A stretch of DNA of 64,000 nt from Hermodice carunculata (lineage: Eukaryota > Annelida > Polychaeta > Eunicida > Amphinomidae): positions 60,165,425 through 60,229,424 of the forward strand of contig OZ026628.1 in NCBI GenBank assembly GCA_964020975.1, read 5' to 3'. The notes under the pieces are model-generated. The model was not told the origin of the DNA. It searched no databases and saw only the letters and a list, made by a program, of their open reading frames with translations. This document shows positions 10,435 through 22,392 of this stretch, one piece after another. The stretch's first letter is position 1, and every line of letters begins with the position of its first letter. Position numbers and translations under genes: made by a program.

Positions 10435-12898
10435 ATAAATGTATGAATTTTGTTTGTACTTTAGTGGCATATTTTAACAATGTTTTTATATTTAGGGGTA
10501 ATTTTCCCGACTCTTCATCGCATGGGGAAATTCTTTCAACTTGTTTGCCATGGCCTCTTTTATCGCACATTTCCTTTGCCAGTTTTTAGCTTTAGCTTAA
10601 ATGCACCATGTTGCACGTATGCCATTACGAACGTTACTTCTAGTAGTTGTTACATGGTACCCACTGTTTAATGAGAACAGACAGATAATATAAATTATGG
10701 ATTGACCTCAATTTGCGGGTGGTTTCATGGTAAATGTATACACCCCTACATACTTAGACGTTATCCCATTACTAAATCAGTCTTACTACCGGTACAATTC
10801 CTCTGAGAGCCTGTATACTAACCAGAGCCGAAGGGTCGAGGAGGCTAGAGCTGGAGGGGAAGCTGTACAGGGTAGGAGACTGATTTAGCCATGGGATGAT
10901 CTCCTTCATCCTAAATGTATCTAATATAATAAGACGGTAAAGGAAAATGCGGCATTTCCATGGCATTATGTAAGATGCTACGTATCCAACACGTACAATT
11001 TGCAGTCATAATTTTTGTGTGAGAATTGCCTACACTACTCTCCTGTCAGGTCATGCATCGTGTGCGGCAAGCACCCTTGCAACAGGAGTGACGTCATGGG
11101 GCATAACGTTATTAGAGTTGCTGTATCTGCAAATATAGAACGTGAGGGATATACTGAATTTCGGTATTGTTTTAATGTTGAGATTGTATTTCCCTTGCGA
11201 AAATATTGGCTGTTACTTGTGTAACATTATCCATGTGTTCCTATTGGACTGTTTCAGTTTCCTCCCTTATCTTAGTGTCGGTATGTCCTTGAAAGACACT
11301 GTATGCTACATGACTAAAATTGCACAGCATAGGGTCAGATTTAGCACTACATTTAGGATGGTAGAGATTATCCTTAATACAGTAATACAAATGCCTTTGC
11401 ACTACATTTTGAGGCTTCTAGCACACCGAATGCTCAGTGGGGGTAACCACATCAAAACGTGGGGGCATACAGAAACTATCAAATTAGAATGTTCGAGGAA
11501 TGTTACGCAGGCAACATTCAGTATTTGCCAATTGAAGATACTGCCTCCTGATTGAAAGAAATTTCGAAAGTCAGTGCATATCTCATTTGAAAAAGCAAAA
11601 TATTTGGCAGTGGGAATTGCTTAATGTTTGTCACCCAGACACCCGGCCACACTGGCCTTTACAAGCCAGCAATGGCTACTGGACGGGAAAGGCAAGTGGA
11701 CATTCTAGCTGAAGAAATGTTATTTTCTAACATTTTTATTTGGATTTCTTTTAGACATTTCATATATTAGTGTTTGGGATACATAGATCATCACATACCC
11801 AATTCAGCATTCTGGTCTGCATTGACTCCCCTCCAGCCTGTATCCTACCTCTATTCTTTGTGATTCAAGAGGATACAATCTCTTTGGGGCCCATACACAT
11901 GGAAGGATACGGAATTGGACGTACAGTAATATCTCATTATCCCGAGATATGTTCAATACAAACTGATTAACTGGTGATGAACATTACTATGACATTTGTG
12001 CTTGTAGATATTCAACATAGCAGCAGTTCTGACAGATCACCTGGTGCCTCGTGGTTGCTCTTCAACCTTATCATAATTGCCAGCACGTCATGACAGGGAA
12101 GAAAAACAACGAGCCAAATAATTATTTCTGTTGTGCATACTTAATGACGCGTACCTCTCTTTTAGATCACGGGTCATTAATGAGATTTCGCCCAACTAAT
12201 ACAGAACACCTCAACGGTTAATCATAAAAAACAAAGAACTGTTCTGCACGCGAGCTTGGCTTACCACAAGTCTGTTTGTGGTATCCTGTTACCTTTCAGT
12301 TATACACATACATTCCCATAATGAAGCTGGCTCAGTATGGATACACTCTAAAACAAGGATGTTCACAGTAAGTATAGACTAGGAAACAGTGGGGACAACA
12401 AACACAACTCCACAGTGCAAAACTAATGAAGAAGTGAGCTCCTAGAGACTGGACACTTGGACTATGGATACAAATGTGGCAACAATATTTGGTGCTAAGT
12501 TTACCTTTTTTCCATGGTATTTTTCTTTTTTTTTTTTTTTTTTTGAAGAGTCTGGTTTGTGTCACAATCATTATACAGAAGTTAATGCATTGGTGAACAA
12601 ACGTGCTTGTATTTTAGGTGACAGAAAAGAAACTGAAAATTTGAATTTTGCAGGCAATTTAGAAGACAAAATCAATGTTTATGGTGAAGATAAGCTGGGG
12701 AAAATGGGAAAAATCAGACTGGGTTTGCAAGCAGCCCATACTAAAATATACAGTAAAAATCTGTAGCACCTGAACATACGGAAGCAAGCGTGTGATCAAA
12801 TTGAATTTGATAACTTTAATGATCAGATTAGTTTAATCATGGAAAAGGCCTGGATTCAAGAAACGATATAATGTTTTCAGTGAAACAAAGGATTTCTG
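10435..12898. other. No firmly recognised gene
   Basis: Short frames have no domains. A plausible 3'-terminal exon (acceptor TTTGAATTTTGCAG at 12,651, open to TAG at 12,766) is rich in Lys and Asn, but its phase does not follow from the 10.1-kb exon, so I do not call it. A poly-T run lies at 12,526-12,544. Confidence 0.4.
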
Positions 12899-13533
12899 TT
12901 GAGATTTGTACATATATACATACATACATACATTCATACATACATACATACATACATGTATGTGCATGTATATGTTCATTTCACCTCCAATTGGAGGCCG
13001 CACCAGCTCAGACACTGCCAAAGTAGACACCTGTTACTTGTGAGCACTTTTGCTCGGTCCCAATCGTGTGTTTATACATAGAGATAGGTACATACATGTA
13101 TGTGCATGTATATGTTCATTTCACCTCCAATTGGGGGTCGCACAAGATCAGACACTGCCAAAGTAGACACCTATTACTTGTGAACACTTTTTCTCAGTCC
13201 CAATGGTGTGTTTATACATAGAGAAAGGTACATAGATAGGAAGATAGATTGATAAATAGACTGACACATAGATATATACGAAATAGACATATATATATAT
13301 ATATTTATATACATACATATATATATATACATACATACATGTATGTGCATGTATATGTTCATTTCACCTTCAATTGGAGGCCACACAAGCTCAGACACTG
13401 CCAAAGTAGACACCTGTTACTTGTGAACACTTTTGCTCAATCCCAATGGTGTGTTTATACATAGAGATAGGTACATAGATAGGAAGATAGATTGATAAAT
13501 AGACTGACACATAGATATATACGAAATAGACAC

Positions 13534-13567
<34 letters not shown>

Positions 13568-13925
13568 GTCTATTTCGTATATATACATATATATATATAC
13601 ATACACTGACACATAGATATATACGAAATAGACACATATATATATATAAATACATATATATATGTCTATTTCGTATATATATACATATATATACATACAT
13701 ACATACATACATACATACATACATACATACATGTATGTGCATGTATATGTTCATTTCACCTTCAATTGGAGGCCACACAAGGCCAGACACTGCCAAGGTA
13801 GACACCTGTTACTTTTGAACACTTTTGCTCAATCCCAATGGTGTGTTTATACATAGAGATAGGTACATAGATAGGAAGATAGATTGATAAATAGACTGAC
13901 ACATAGATATATACGAAATAGACAT
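12899..13925. repeat. Satellite-like array: about four copies of a 140-bp unit separated by tetranucleotide repeats
   Basis: A conserved block containing TATGTTCATTTCACC, CCAATTGGAGGC, CAGACACTGCCAA, TAGACACCTGTTACTT and GTGTGTTTATACATAGAGA occurs near 12,957-13,085, 13,102-13,230, 13,345-13,475 and 13,736-13,865. Copies are separated by TACA, GATA and ATATAC simple repeats of changing length. The last three also share GATAGGAAGATAGATTGATA followed by ACATAGATATATACGAAATA. Tyr/Ile/Cys-rich frames here are artefacts. Confidence 0.85.
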
Positions 13926-15555
13926 GTACATATGGACATATGCATGCCTTTTTTGGTATTCATTTTCTGTTATGTCCAAAACGAAAAGTTGCATTAAGCA
14001 AAATGGAAATTTTGTTGGGGCAGAATTTTTTGGACGTTCTATGTCAGTTTCATACAGAAGACAAGAACTGTACCATTTATGTGCATGTATGGTGAATGTG
14101 CTTTTGTGTTTATAATGCAGTACAGTATGTCTATATATTTGCGTTATGTGTATTTATCATCTAAGCGCTTAATGAGACGTCTCTAATTGTTCTTATTGGA
14201 CATGTTACGCAAAACGTATATGCAATAGAGGTAATCTTTCATGGTACTTGAAACAAAGAAATAAAATATATATGTTTGGAGTAAGTTGTATTTTGTTTAT
14301 CTCATGCAGGCTTAGTGGAAAGCGAAGCAACTGACCACCAAATAACACTACTGTACATGTGTACGCGGTGAAAATACGATATAATGATAACAACAGCAGT
14401 TGTCGGCGACAATATGATAGATATTGAATAATATTTGTCTTTTTTCCTCGGAGTCACCCACTTTATGCAACGTTGCAAATATAATACAAGCCCACATTCA
14501 TTTTTTTTATTACATAACCACCACATATTCAGACAAACATACCAGAAATTGGATTGATTGATTGTTTGCTTGATTGATTCATTTATTCAATCATACATTT
14601 ATTCATTTAGTTTCCTATTTGAAAGCAAATATGCACATCATGTAAGAATCTTCTATCATCCATTAGCAACGCAGTTACATGTGTTGTATGACAGGGGGAA
14701 ATTTCAAGAATATCATCGTGTTTTGAACAGTTCAATGAGGCTTGCATCTTTCCGGTTCAGCAGTTACATGATACTGTTCCTCATGCAACAGCGAAATGTA
14801 CAATGGTTCTTTGCACAGTTGTGCACAAAACGGTCCTGAATGAGGGCTTGTCTCCTTGGAGTTTTAAAAATCGAGTAAAGTGAAGATAGCCCTCATTATG
14901 TGAACGGCTTGTATAGTTGAATCCTAAGCTAGAGATTAGGCAGCAAATACATGCACCACTTTCTCAAGACAATGCAAATATTGCACTTGCTCCTTTCTCG
15001 TATTTGTGGAATACCAGTAGCAACCAGATGTTCATCCTAATAAGCGGCCGTCAGCTGACAACTGGATGACTTTTGACTAAATGTTGAACACCGGGTAGTC
15101 AGCAGGTAGCTCACAATAAATCCTCTGTCTGTTATGGGTGAATGTTACCATATTTGGAGCCAACCAGAGGATAAATTATTGCCCCGGTGGCTTTACATTT
15201 GATATGGGCTAGAACTGCCTTACTTTGCTATCATTAACTCATACCCAAAAGTTGTCCTTCTATGAGGTACATCAGTTACCATTAAATATTTTTAAATGCA
15301 GTTCATTTAAGCCAAATTGTTATCTATGACAGATTTGTATACGGAAATACTTGAGGGTGTATACAGCATATAACACATAAGTACACACACACATACATAC
15401 ACATATATAAATATATTGTGTATGTAAATCGTATGGTCATTCAGGTACGAAATGCTAGTTAAAGACATAGTTGGTCAGATTCTTTCCACATAAAAGAAGT
15501 GAAGTAGTTTTCCATTAAATCAGGCTAAAGTCCGTCTTCTAGTGAATGATTCTGA
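13926..15555. other. No recognised gene
   Basis: AT-rich sequence with short frames lacking domains. I see no exon with convincing splice sites and no terminal repeats. Confidence 0.45.
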
Positions 15556-15569
15556 ATATATATATACAT

Positions 15570-15631
<62 letters not shown>
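15556..15631. repeat. (AT)n microsatellite
   Basis: Mixed ATAT/GTAT tract that precedes repeat module copy B, as the AT tract at 421-490 precedes copy A. Confidence 0.9.
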
Positions 15632-15632
<1 letters not shown>

Positions 15633-16286
15633 AACTTACGGCTCCATTACCACCCTTGTAACTACTAAGTTGTTCGTTTTATTTTATTTAATTTTTCATT
15701 TATTTATTTATACAAAAAAGGAAAAGATAGGAGCAAATGTTGTTGGAATATACAATATTGGCATGGATTCTGCGCCTGATCTCTTGGCACAAAATATTTT
15801 TTCAAGAAGAATAAGGGAAATTGTCACTCACTTGCGTCATACGGGGTTCTATGCTTCTTGTCATCGAAGGCCATCAAGGGAGGCCATTTTCAGCGTTTAT
15901 CACGCAACGTTGGACACTTCAGGGGTTACTGTCATTAAAACAATCTTTTCCTTTTCTTTCTTAACTGTATCCGTGGTGGGCGCCAATCCAAGCAGAAAAG
16001 ATCCCAAAACACGAATATTATTCAGCAAAACTCTCAAAAACATTAAAAAAACCTTATCATAGAATGTGCTTCCCTGCGTTCAGTCTTCATCATTTCAAGT
16101 AGCTCTATTTATGGGTAAAAATCACGGGGTAAAAATCCCAGTGCCTCTCTTGACTCAAGTGACCCCGTATGTTTCAAACATTGCTTGGCCAATGACAAGG
16201 TTAGCAGTTGACGACTGCTTTCTGACTGCTTGCGCTGATGGGTAAAGTAAGAAAAGAATTCTGGATTTTCAATATGGCAGCTCGAT

Positions 16287-16336
<50 letters not shown>

Positions 16337-16635
16337 GCCATGTCAAATGTGTCTACTTAATCATAAAATATACAGAAAATGTACGAATTATATAAAATTA
16401 TGATACATAGGGCTACACCATGTGCGCACACAGTTCCAGTCCAGTCTCGGACTACATGTTCCATATTGTGTTGGCAAAAATCAAAACATTTAATGTTGCC
16501 ACTGCCCAGTACGGCCCATGAACAAGTCAAACAGGCTTTGAATTAAAAGAACGGAGATAATTTTCTAGATTTTGTTTAATAGCACTGAGGGAAAATTTGG
16601 CGATGTTATTGTACTAAATGTTGTCCATGTGCTTT
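15632..16635. repeat. Dispersed repeat module, copy B
   Basis: Matches 491-1,709. Shared landmarks include ACTTACGGCTCCATTAC, GGAAAAGATAGGAGCA, GTTCTATGCTTCTTGTCATC and AATATGGCAGCTCGATAACA before an AT tract (16,289-16,333), then TTTGGCCATGTC. The short frame at 15,670-16,062 reads differently from copy A and has no domain, so it is not called. Confidence 0.8.
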
Positions 16636-16911
16636 AGTGCTGCCAGTTTTCTCGTCACACTCATGACATACAAAATCTCGTGGAAATCGCCAAACTTAAA
16701 ACAAATTCCCAAAAATTAATGGTATCCAAGCCATAAATCCGCTACTAAAGCCCACACCTCTGACACATCGATCAGTCCAAGAGCTACGCATTATTCCTTT
16801 TTTTCCCGATATCTGTAATAAAAAAAACTGCCTTAAAATCAGGCATCCGTTTTGTCAAAGACTGCTCATGATCAAGGTCCTAGCGTGGGTACAACTTAGA
16901 CACACAATGTC
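16636..16911. repeat. Dispersed repeat module (partner at 4,053-4,325), fused to copy B
   Basis: Starts AGTGCTGCCAGTTTTCTCGT directly after the end of copy B and ends at GGTACAACTTAGACACACAA. At the 0-4 kb locus the two modules lie 2.34 kb apart, so one locus has rearranged. Confidence 0.8.
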
Positions 16912-17024
16912 GTCCTTGAAAGCAATACGTAACAAGCATTTCTTCTAAATTTAACATCACATAATTTCATCTGGCTACATAAATGAAGCTAAAAATAAAT
17001 ATATTAACATGCCACTAGAAGTGG

Positions 17025-17086
17025 AGAGGTGTATTGGGATTTTGTTACACTTCACTACAAGTGTAACAAAATTTCAATACACCTCT
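17025..17086. repeat. 28-bp arm palindrome (hairpin/MITE-like)
   Basis: AGAGGTGTATTG...TTGTTACACTT is followed by a 6-bp loop (CACTAC) and its reverse complement, with two mismatches in 28. The sequence TAACATGC occurs close to both sides (17,005 and 17,099). It looks like a short foldback element. A transcribed hairpin is possible but unsupported. Confidence 0.8.
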
Positions 17087-17103
17087 GGTAATGTATGTTA
17101 ACA

Positions 17104-17105
<2 letters not shown>

Positions 17106-17198
<93 letters not shown>
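17106..17198. repeat. (AC)n followed by (AT)n microsatellite
   Basis: AC repeats to 17,130, then about 34 AT dinucleotides to 17,198. Confidence 0.95.
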
Positions 17199-17201
<3 letters not shown>

Positions 17202-17209
17202 TAACATAA

Positions 17210-19500
17210 TGCCCAGAGACCTAGCTGGATTCCTCCGACCAGCAGACTACTTTGTGGTTGGCCATCAAGATCAGTACCCATGGCTTGCCAGAGCCTTCCA
17301 TGTCTAACCCTTAATGAGCTGAGCAGGTAGAGACAGCATCTGTGGCTGAGACAGCTTAAGTGAAAGTCCTTCCTACCCCAACATCAGGTGCGGTGACAGA
17401 TTCCCTTCTGTAACAAGCAGCCACTCAATTGCCCACAGACAATCAATCCTTTCCCTGTGGTAAACTTGTTGTGTGATGATGTTTTGGCCATCGCCGCCCC
17501 CCCCCCCCCCTTGGGAGACCAAGGTCTTTTGGGTCTGGAAACTAAGGTGAACCATGAGCAGATGCTTTTGGATTTGGTCACTGGCAGATCTCGACCTCCC
17601 TCAGGTCTCCCTAATCATGCCATTCATGCTCTGATAGGTGCAAAGAGCCAGTGAACATGGGTTCTGGGGAAGGCACAGCCTCTGTTTGCATGGACACAGC
17701 ACCTGCTCCCTTGATAGGCTTTGACCATGTCAAGGCCCTGATTGAGAGCCTGTCTGACGACCATGCTGGGATTCCACCACAGTAGGAGAGGCACGGAGCT
17801 GTCCTGCTGGGGTTGTCTTTGGAGGACATTCAGTGACACACACCCATTCTGTCTTTGCCTTTTTTAGCAGCTTTACAACTAGCTCGTGGCCATGACTCTT
17901 GGCCCATGGGTTCCCATAGAGCCACCACCCTTGAGTATTTCAGGCAAGGGCGACTCCTCCCTAATCCAAATGTTTAGGGGAGATGGTACTGTGTGTCTAA
18001 GTAGATCTTCCCCTTGGGTCTACTGCAAGTGGAATTAGACTGAAAAGAGTTTGACGCTCGACAGCTGAGGTCATTTACGGCATCTGCTGAGGCCTTTGGA
18101 TGGCTGGAGCAAGAGCCAGCATATCTGTCCTTATGGTGTCATACTTTGATGTCCTGTTGACCACTTGGAGGTCTCCTCTTGATGTCCTGAATTGCCCCAT
18201 ACAGATCACAAAGACAGTGTTAAGACTGGCTAGACCATATCACAAAATTCAGGACTTTTTTCGTCACATGCAGCTGCTCACTGATTCTGCTCTGCCATTG
18301 TCATCCTTGGCCGCTGTGGCCTCAAAGCCCGGTACTTTCCAGCCTGTATCCACTCTCCCCTCAGCTCCTGCCCCCTCTGGAGCACAATGCTCTGGAAAGA
18401 GTGTACAGCACTCAGTGAATGGCGAGCCTTCTGGCAAAGGCAAGAAGACAGGAAATCCTCTACATTCCCGACTCGTATGCCAGATTGCACCTTCTCAGGA
18501 TTGCTAGCAGTCACTGCCATGGCTACCATTCTGCACGGTATATTGATCAGAGACCAGGGCTATCTGGCCCCAATAGAGATTTTCAGCGAAGACCACCTGC
18601 ACCTTCGGTGGTGGACTGTGAGGGAGAAAATCTTAAAGAGACAGATTCTGGTGCATTTCCAGACCATTTTCGCAGACTCTTCTCGATCTGGATGAGGAGT
18701 TCATGTGAATAGGCAGACAGTGTCACGCCCTTGGCCTACATACTGCGTGTCTTACCACATAAACTGATTGGTATTGGAGGTGATACACTTAGCACTCCTC
18801 CACTTCGGAGACCTTGTGGAGCACAAACATGTCCTCATAATGTGTGACAACAGTGGCCTCCTATAACAGGCAGGGCAGGACACAGTCCAAGAAGCTGACA
18901 GAATCAGATGGGCACATTATCAGATGGGGCTCTGACCACAAGTCTGCACTCATATGAGGCATGCCTTGGGACATCACAATGTCGTGGCCAACCAACTCTC
19001 CAAAAGGGGCCAGCCAGTAGGGACTGAGTGGTCGCTCCATCCTATGGTCATTCAGACCATGTGGGCCAGATAGGGAACTCCACACATGGACTGTTCAATG
19101 ACTCATAAGAATGCAAATCTGCTGGTTTTTGCCTCATTTCTCCCAGACCCCCAGGCTTTAACAATGGATGCCCTAACCATGGACAGGAGCAACCTGTGGC
19201 CTTAAGCCTTTCCACTTGGCAGATTGTGATGGTACTGGCAAAGTGTGGTCACACAATTGCAATTTGATCCTGGTCACCCCCTGGTGGCCATGGAGTGATT
19301 GCTCTGTAGACCCCATTGAACTGAGTGTCAAGCCTCTGCTACAATTACCGGCATGGCCCAAACTTCTGGTGCAGCTACCAACAAGTGTTTTCCACAGGAA
19401 TCCTCAAATGCTCAACCTCCGTACTTGGTGGTTATCACACAGCAAATCAGCAAAACAGGCTTCTTGGGATTGGTACATGAAATAATTGCCACAGGAGGGC
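17210..19500 (+). mobile_element. DIRS-like (tyrosine-recombinase type) retroelement fossil, heavily decayed
   Basis: Two parts are recognisable. At 18,100-18,510 there is a gag-like segment (for example ITKTVLRLARPYHKIQDFFR, then a Pro/Ser-rich stretch). At 18,720-19,440 there is the reverse transcriptase/RNase H end typical of DIRS-type pol: a DNSGLL-like motif, then HNVVANQLSKRGQP, EWSLHPMVIQTMWAR, NANLLVFASFLPDPQAL and MDRSNLWP, spread over more than one frame. The order (ADxLSR-like motif, then vDlFAt...LPxFxSPxPDPxA...DAL...W) is known for DIRS elements and some relatives. Many breaks; clearly old. Ends were not determined and no recombinase or terminal repeats were seen. A related YR-type family is possible. 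Confidence 0.6.
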
Positions 19501-22323
19501 TTTGATCTTCTTCTCTAAATGTTTACTGGGCCTGTTGGAATGTGTTATGTGGCTTATGTGACAGTCATAAATGTCAGCTCTGCCGTCCCCGCAAATTAAT
19601 TTGATACCCGGAATATCTTTATTTTAACAGGTGGACAAATAGTCATTGCGTATATTTTGATCACTTTTTACCTTTATCAAACCTCTATTATCATGAAAAT
19701 GAAATTCAACATCGCCTCTGTAGTTAAAGTCAATATCCAACACTTTGATTTTCTGTTGGATCAGTCTTTTAATTTTTGTGGCGTGGGTCAACTATGCCTA
19801 TTAAAGAACTATTCATTTGAACCATATTGTGCACTTGATTTTGGAGTTGTGCTGTCAAAATCGCCCTACTTTACTTGTTATTTATTAGGGTAAATATCTA
19901 AGAGAGCACTGAATTCGGGGGGGGGGGGCAGTGAAATAGTCGTGCCTCTAAATACACATATGTTTAACGGCAGTTACTGCTTTATGCCCTGTGTGTGTTT
20001 GCATGAATAGGTAATTTACATTATCTCAACAGGTTGATAACTGAAAATTATATTAAAGAAAGAGGAAAGAGGGTAATTTTTTCACCCTTATTATTACCAA
20101 ACTCAACATTTGTTGTGGTCAACTTTGCAAAAGGTAGGAGAGGCCTACCCGACAATCTGCATTTGGATTAAGGCATACTTTATTTCATTTTCAAAATCAT
20201 TTAGTTATAACTTTTTATGTTCTTTCTTCTTTGTGTCCTGTATAGACTAAAGGGAACTGAGGGACCCGTCAGTGGTCTTTCTGGTACTTTCAGATGTCTT
20301 GTTATAGAGAACACATTGTTAATAGAAATTAAAACCGATTCAGGATATGTTAATCCATTTGGATTTTCAAACCCTGCTGCTTGACTAGTACATCTCGCGT
20401 GAAAACAAATCACTTTCACCGTAATCCTGCTCAGTGTGTCTTCAATGCAGGCATGGTCTCTGTAACAGTAGAGTGAGCTTCCGCCGTTGATGGTACCCCT
20501 CCATTTCATGGATCAGAGCAACCATTTTTCAGGCTTTGCTCCTGTAATCCTTTAAAGATTGCAATGATTAATTAAACGTCACCTGTTTAATACACACATA
20601 TGGAAAGTTATAGTTGCTACTATGAATTGTGCATAGTCCTGTTGTCAGTTATTGTTCTTTGCTGTCATGATGTAGCCCTGTAATATAAGCACAACAACCT
20701 TCCAGACTTTATTTTGTCAAACAGAATAATGACAGCCTTCTTTTAAGTGAGCTTTATTCATGTACAAGTTATATAAAATAAGCATAAATTGATAAATTTT
20801 GCAAGGTGTTGTGCATATGGGTGTCTATAGCAGTTTCTGTCAACATGGTTTCCCAAGTGTATATCTTGGGTCCTCTCCACAGACTCCAGTTTTAAATTGG
20901 CAAATTTGTGTCTTTTAAGAGGACCAATCACATTAGTATCTCCAAAAGCTATGAATTGAGATTCTACACCTACCAATAATTAATGAATCTCGACAGCGGT
21001 AACATTACTGGAGGGGCATCTTACAAAAGTCCACAACAGAACCGTCTATGGTGAGGCCCTCATACTAGATTCTGATGGCGATTCTATGACCGAGTGGTTC
21101 TTGGTAGGTTGCTGAGAAAAAAGAAATGGAGTGTAACAATTAGAAGAGAACAGAATTATTTAAAAATAACAGGTTTTGGGAATCAAACACCAAAGTGATC
21201 GCCCTTATTAGGGCTCCCATGACTGTGTGCACAGGACAGGGAAAAGAACTGAGCCTTCGATATGGGGATAGGGTCAGAGGGAAAGTTTTTTCCCGGCCTC
21301 TTGTATAAGGTATGATACAGGATGGTGGCAAATATCCGGAGTGCCACACGATCATTATTATGGCCGACTGGACAAATCAAGCTGCTCAAAACGAATCCAT
21401 CTGCCTCTCAGTCCATACATACTGAACGAGTTGCTCGTCTAGGTGACCAAAAATTGATCAATATTGCTGGGAAATGTACAGAAAAGTCCACATAGAGGCA
21501 AGGTGCTTTGGGAGTGAAGCTGTTGCACTTCTGTATTTACATGCCCGTCACGCAACCTGCATGACAGTATGTCAATAATTGCACAGCCTTTACCTTGTTA
21601 ATCATGTTCAAAAGTCACATTATAGTCCTTTCAATGTCGTTTACGATAAAATGTTTCTGTGCTACTGGTAGATATATTCTTCTGATCTGCTCGAAACAAA
21701 GTGCTGTGTCATGGCAGAGTATGATGTCATGGCAGAGTATAATAATGATAGGAATTTATTGGACCTCCACTTCGGGAGAAGTAAAAGATATAAATACATC
21801 ACGATAAAAGTACATGCGCATCAGGACAAAAAGAACTGACAGTTAAAACATATACTGTACTGGTCAGGTGTATTCAAACATGATTATAATTTTTTTGTAC
21901 CCCTAGAGTTAGCCAGTTACCATTACATTAAAAATGAGACAAATATGTAATTTGTCCACCACGACCTGGATGACTGAGCAGATATGTATCACATAAAAAG
22001 CACATCGATTAAGCCCATTAAAATGCCTTTCCCTACATAGTAGTATATCCAAATCCATAAAATTTATATGTACCATGTGAAATCGTCATGACCCTAGAGC
22101 TCTGAAAAGTACCTAAGCCACGCACAGTGCCCTTGTTATACAAGGCACTTCTTTTGAAAATAACCATAGATGACAGTAATCTTCATCTAGGAGACTAATG
22201 GCCATGGATGTGATGACCGATGTTGATAATTGTTGTGTGAGTTTAATTTTTTTTATAGCCTTTTAGACTATTCGTCATGACAGAAAAGTGATCAGAAACT
22301 TTTGCTCGGGGTTTGAGTATGTG
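19501..22323. other. No recognised gene
   Basis: Includes a poly-G run (19,919-19,928). A minus-strand frame at 20,201-20,509 (102 residues) has several Cys but matches no family I know. I find no splice-supported exon. Confidence 0.4.
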
Positions 22324-22392
22324 CCCCGACCCGGCCGCCAGCACAGCACCTGAGCTAAAGGCTTGGGTGTTGTGCTAGCAGGTGGGTCAGGG
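22324..22392 (+). ncRNA. Candidate structured RNA hairpin
   Basis: GCACAGCACCTGAGC and GCTTGGGTGTTGTGC flank a TAAAG loop and pair over 15 positions. The three positions that break the DNA palindrome all become G-U pairs in RNA. An outer 9-bp stem (CCCCGACCC with GGGTCAGGG, one mismatch) closes it across an 8x8 internal loop. That pattern suits a transcribed hairpin, but a decayed palindromic transposon is equally possible. No transcription signal was seen. Confidence 0.3.

Noticed and set aside
10285-10570. Poly-His and poly-Ile frames on the minus strand
   Set aside because: Products of the (ATG)n microsatellite in different frames.
11015-11224. Cys-rich frame (CENCLHYSPVRSCIVCGKH) resembling a zinc-binding motif
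   Set aside because: Spacing fits no known finger, there are no splice sites, and the following residues look random.
12899-13925. CRISPR-like array (regular repeats with variable spacers)
   Set aside because: Units are 140 bp, spacers are simple repeats, and the host is clearly eukaryotic; it is a satellite-like array.
17373-17839. Gly- and Pro-rich frames near the poly-C run at 17,500
   Set aside because: Low-complexity artefacts within the decayed DIRS-like element.
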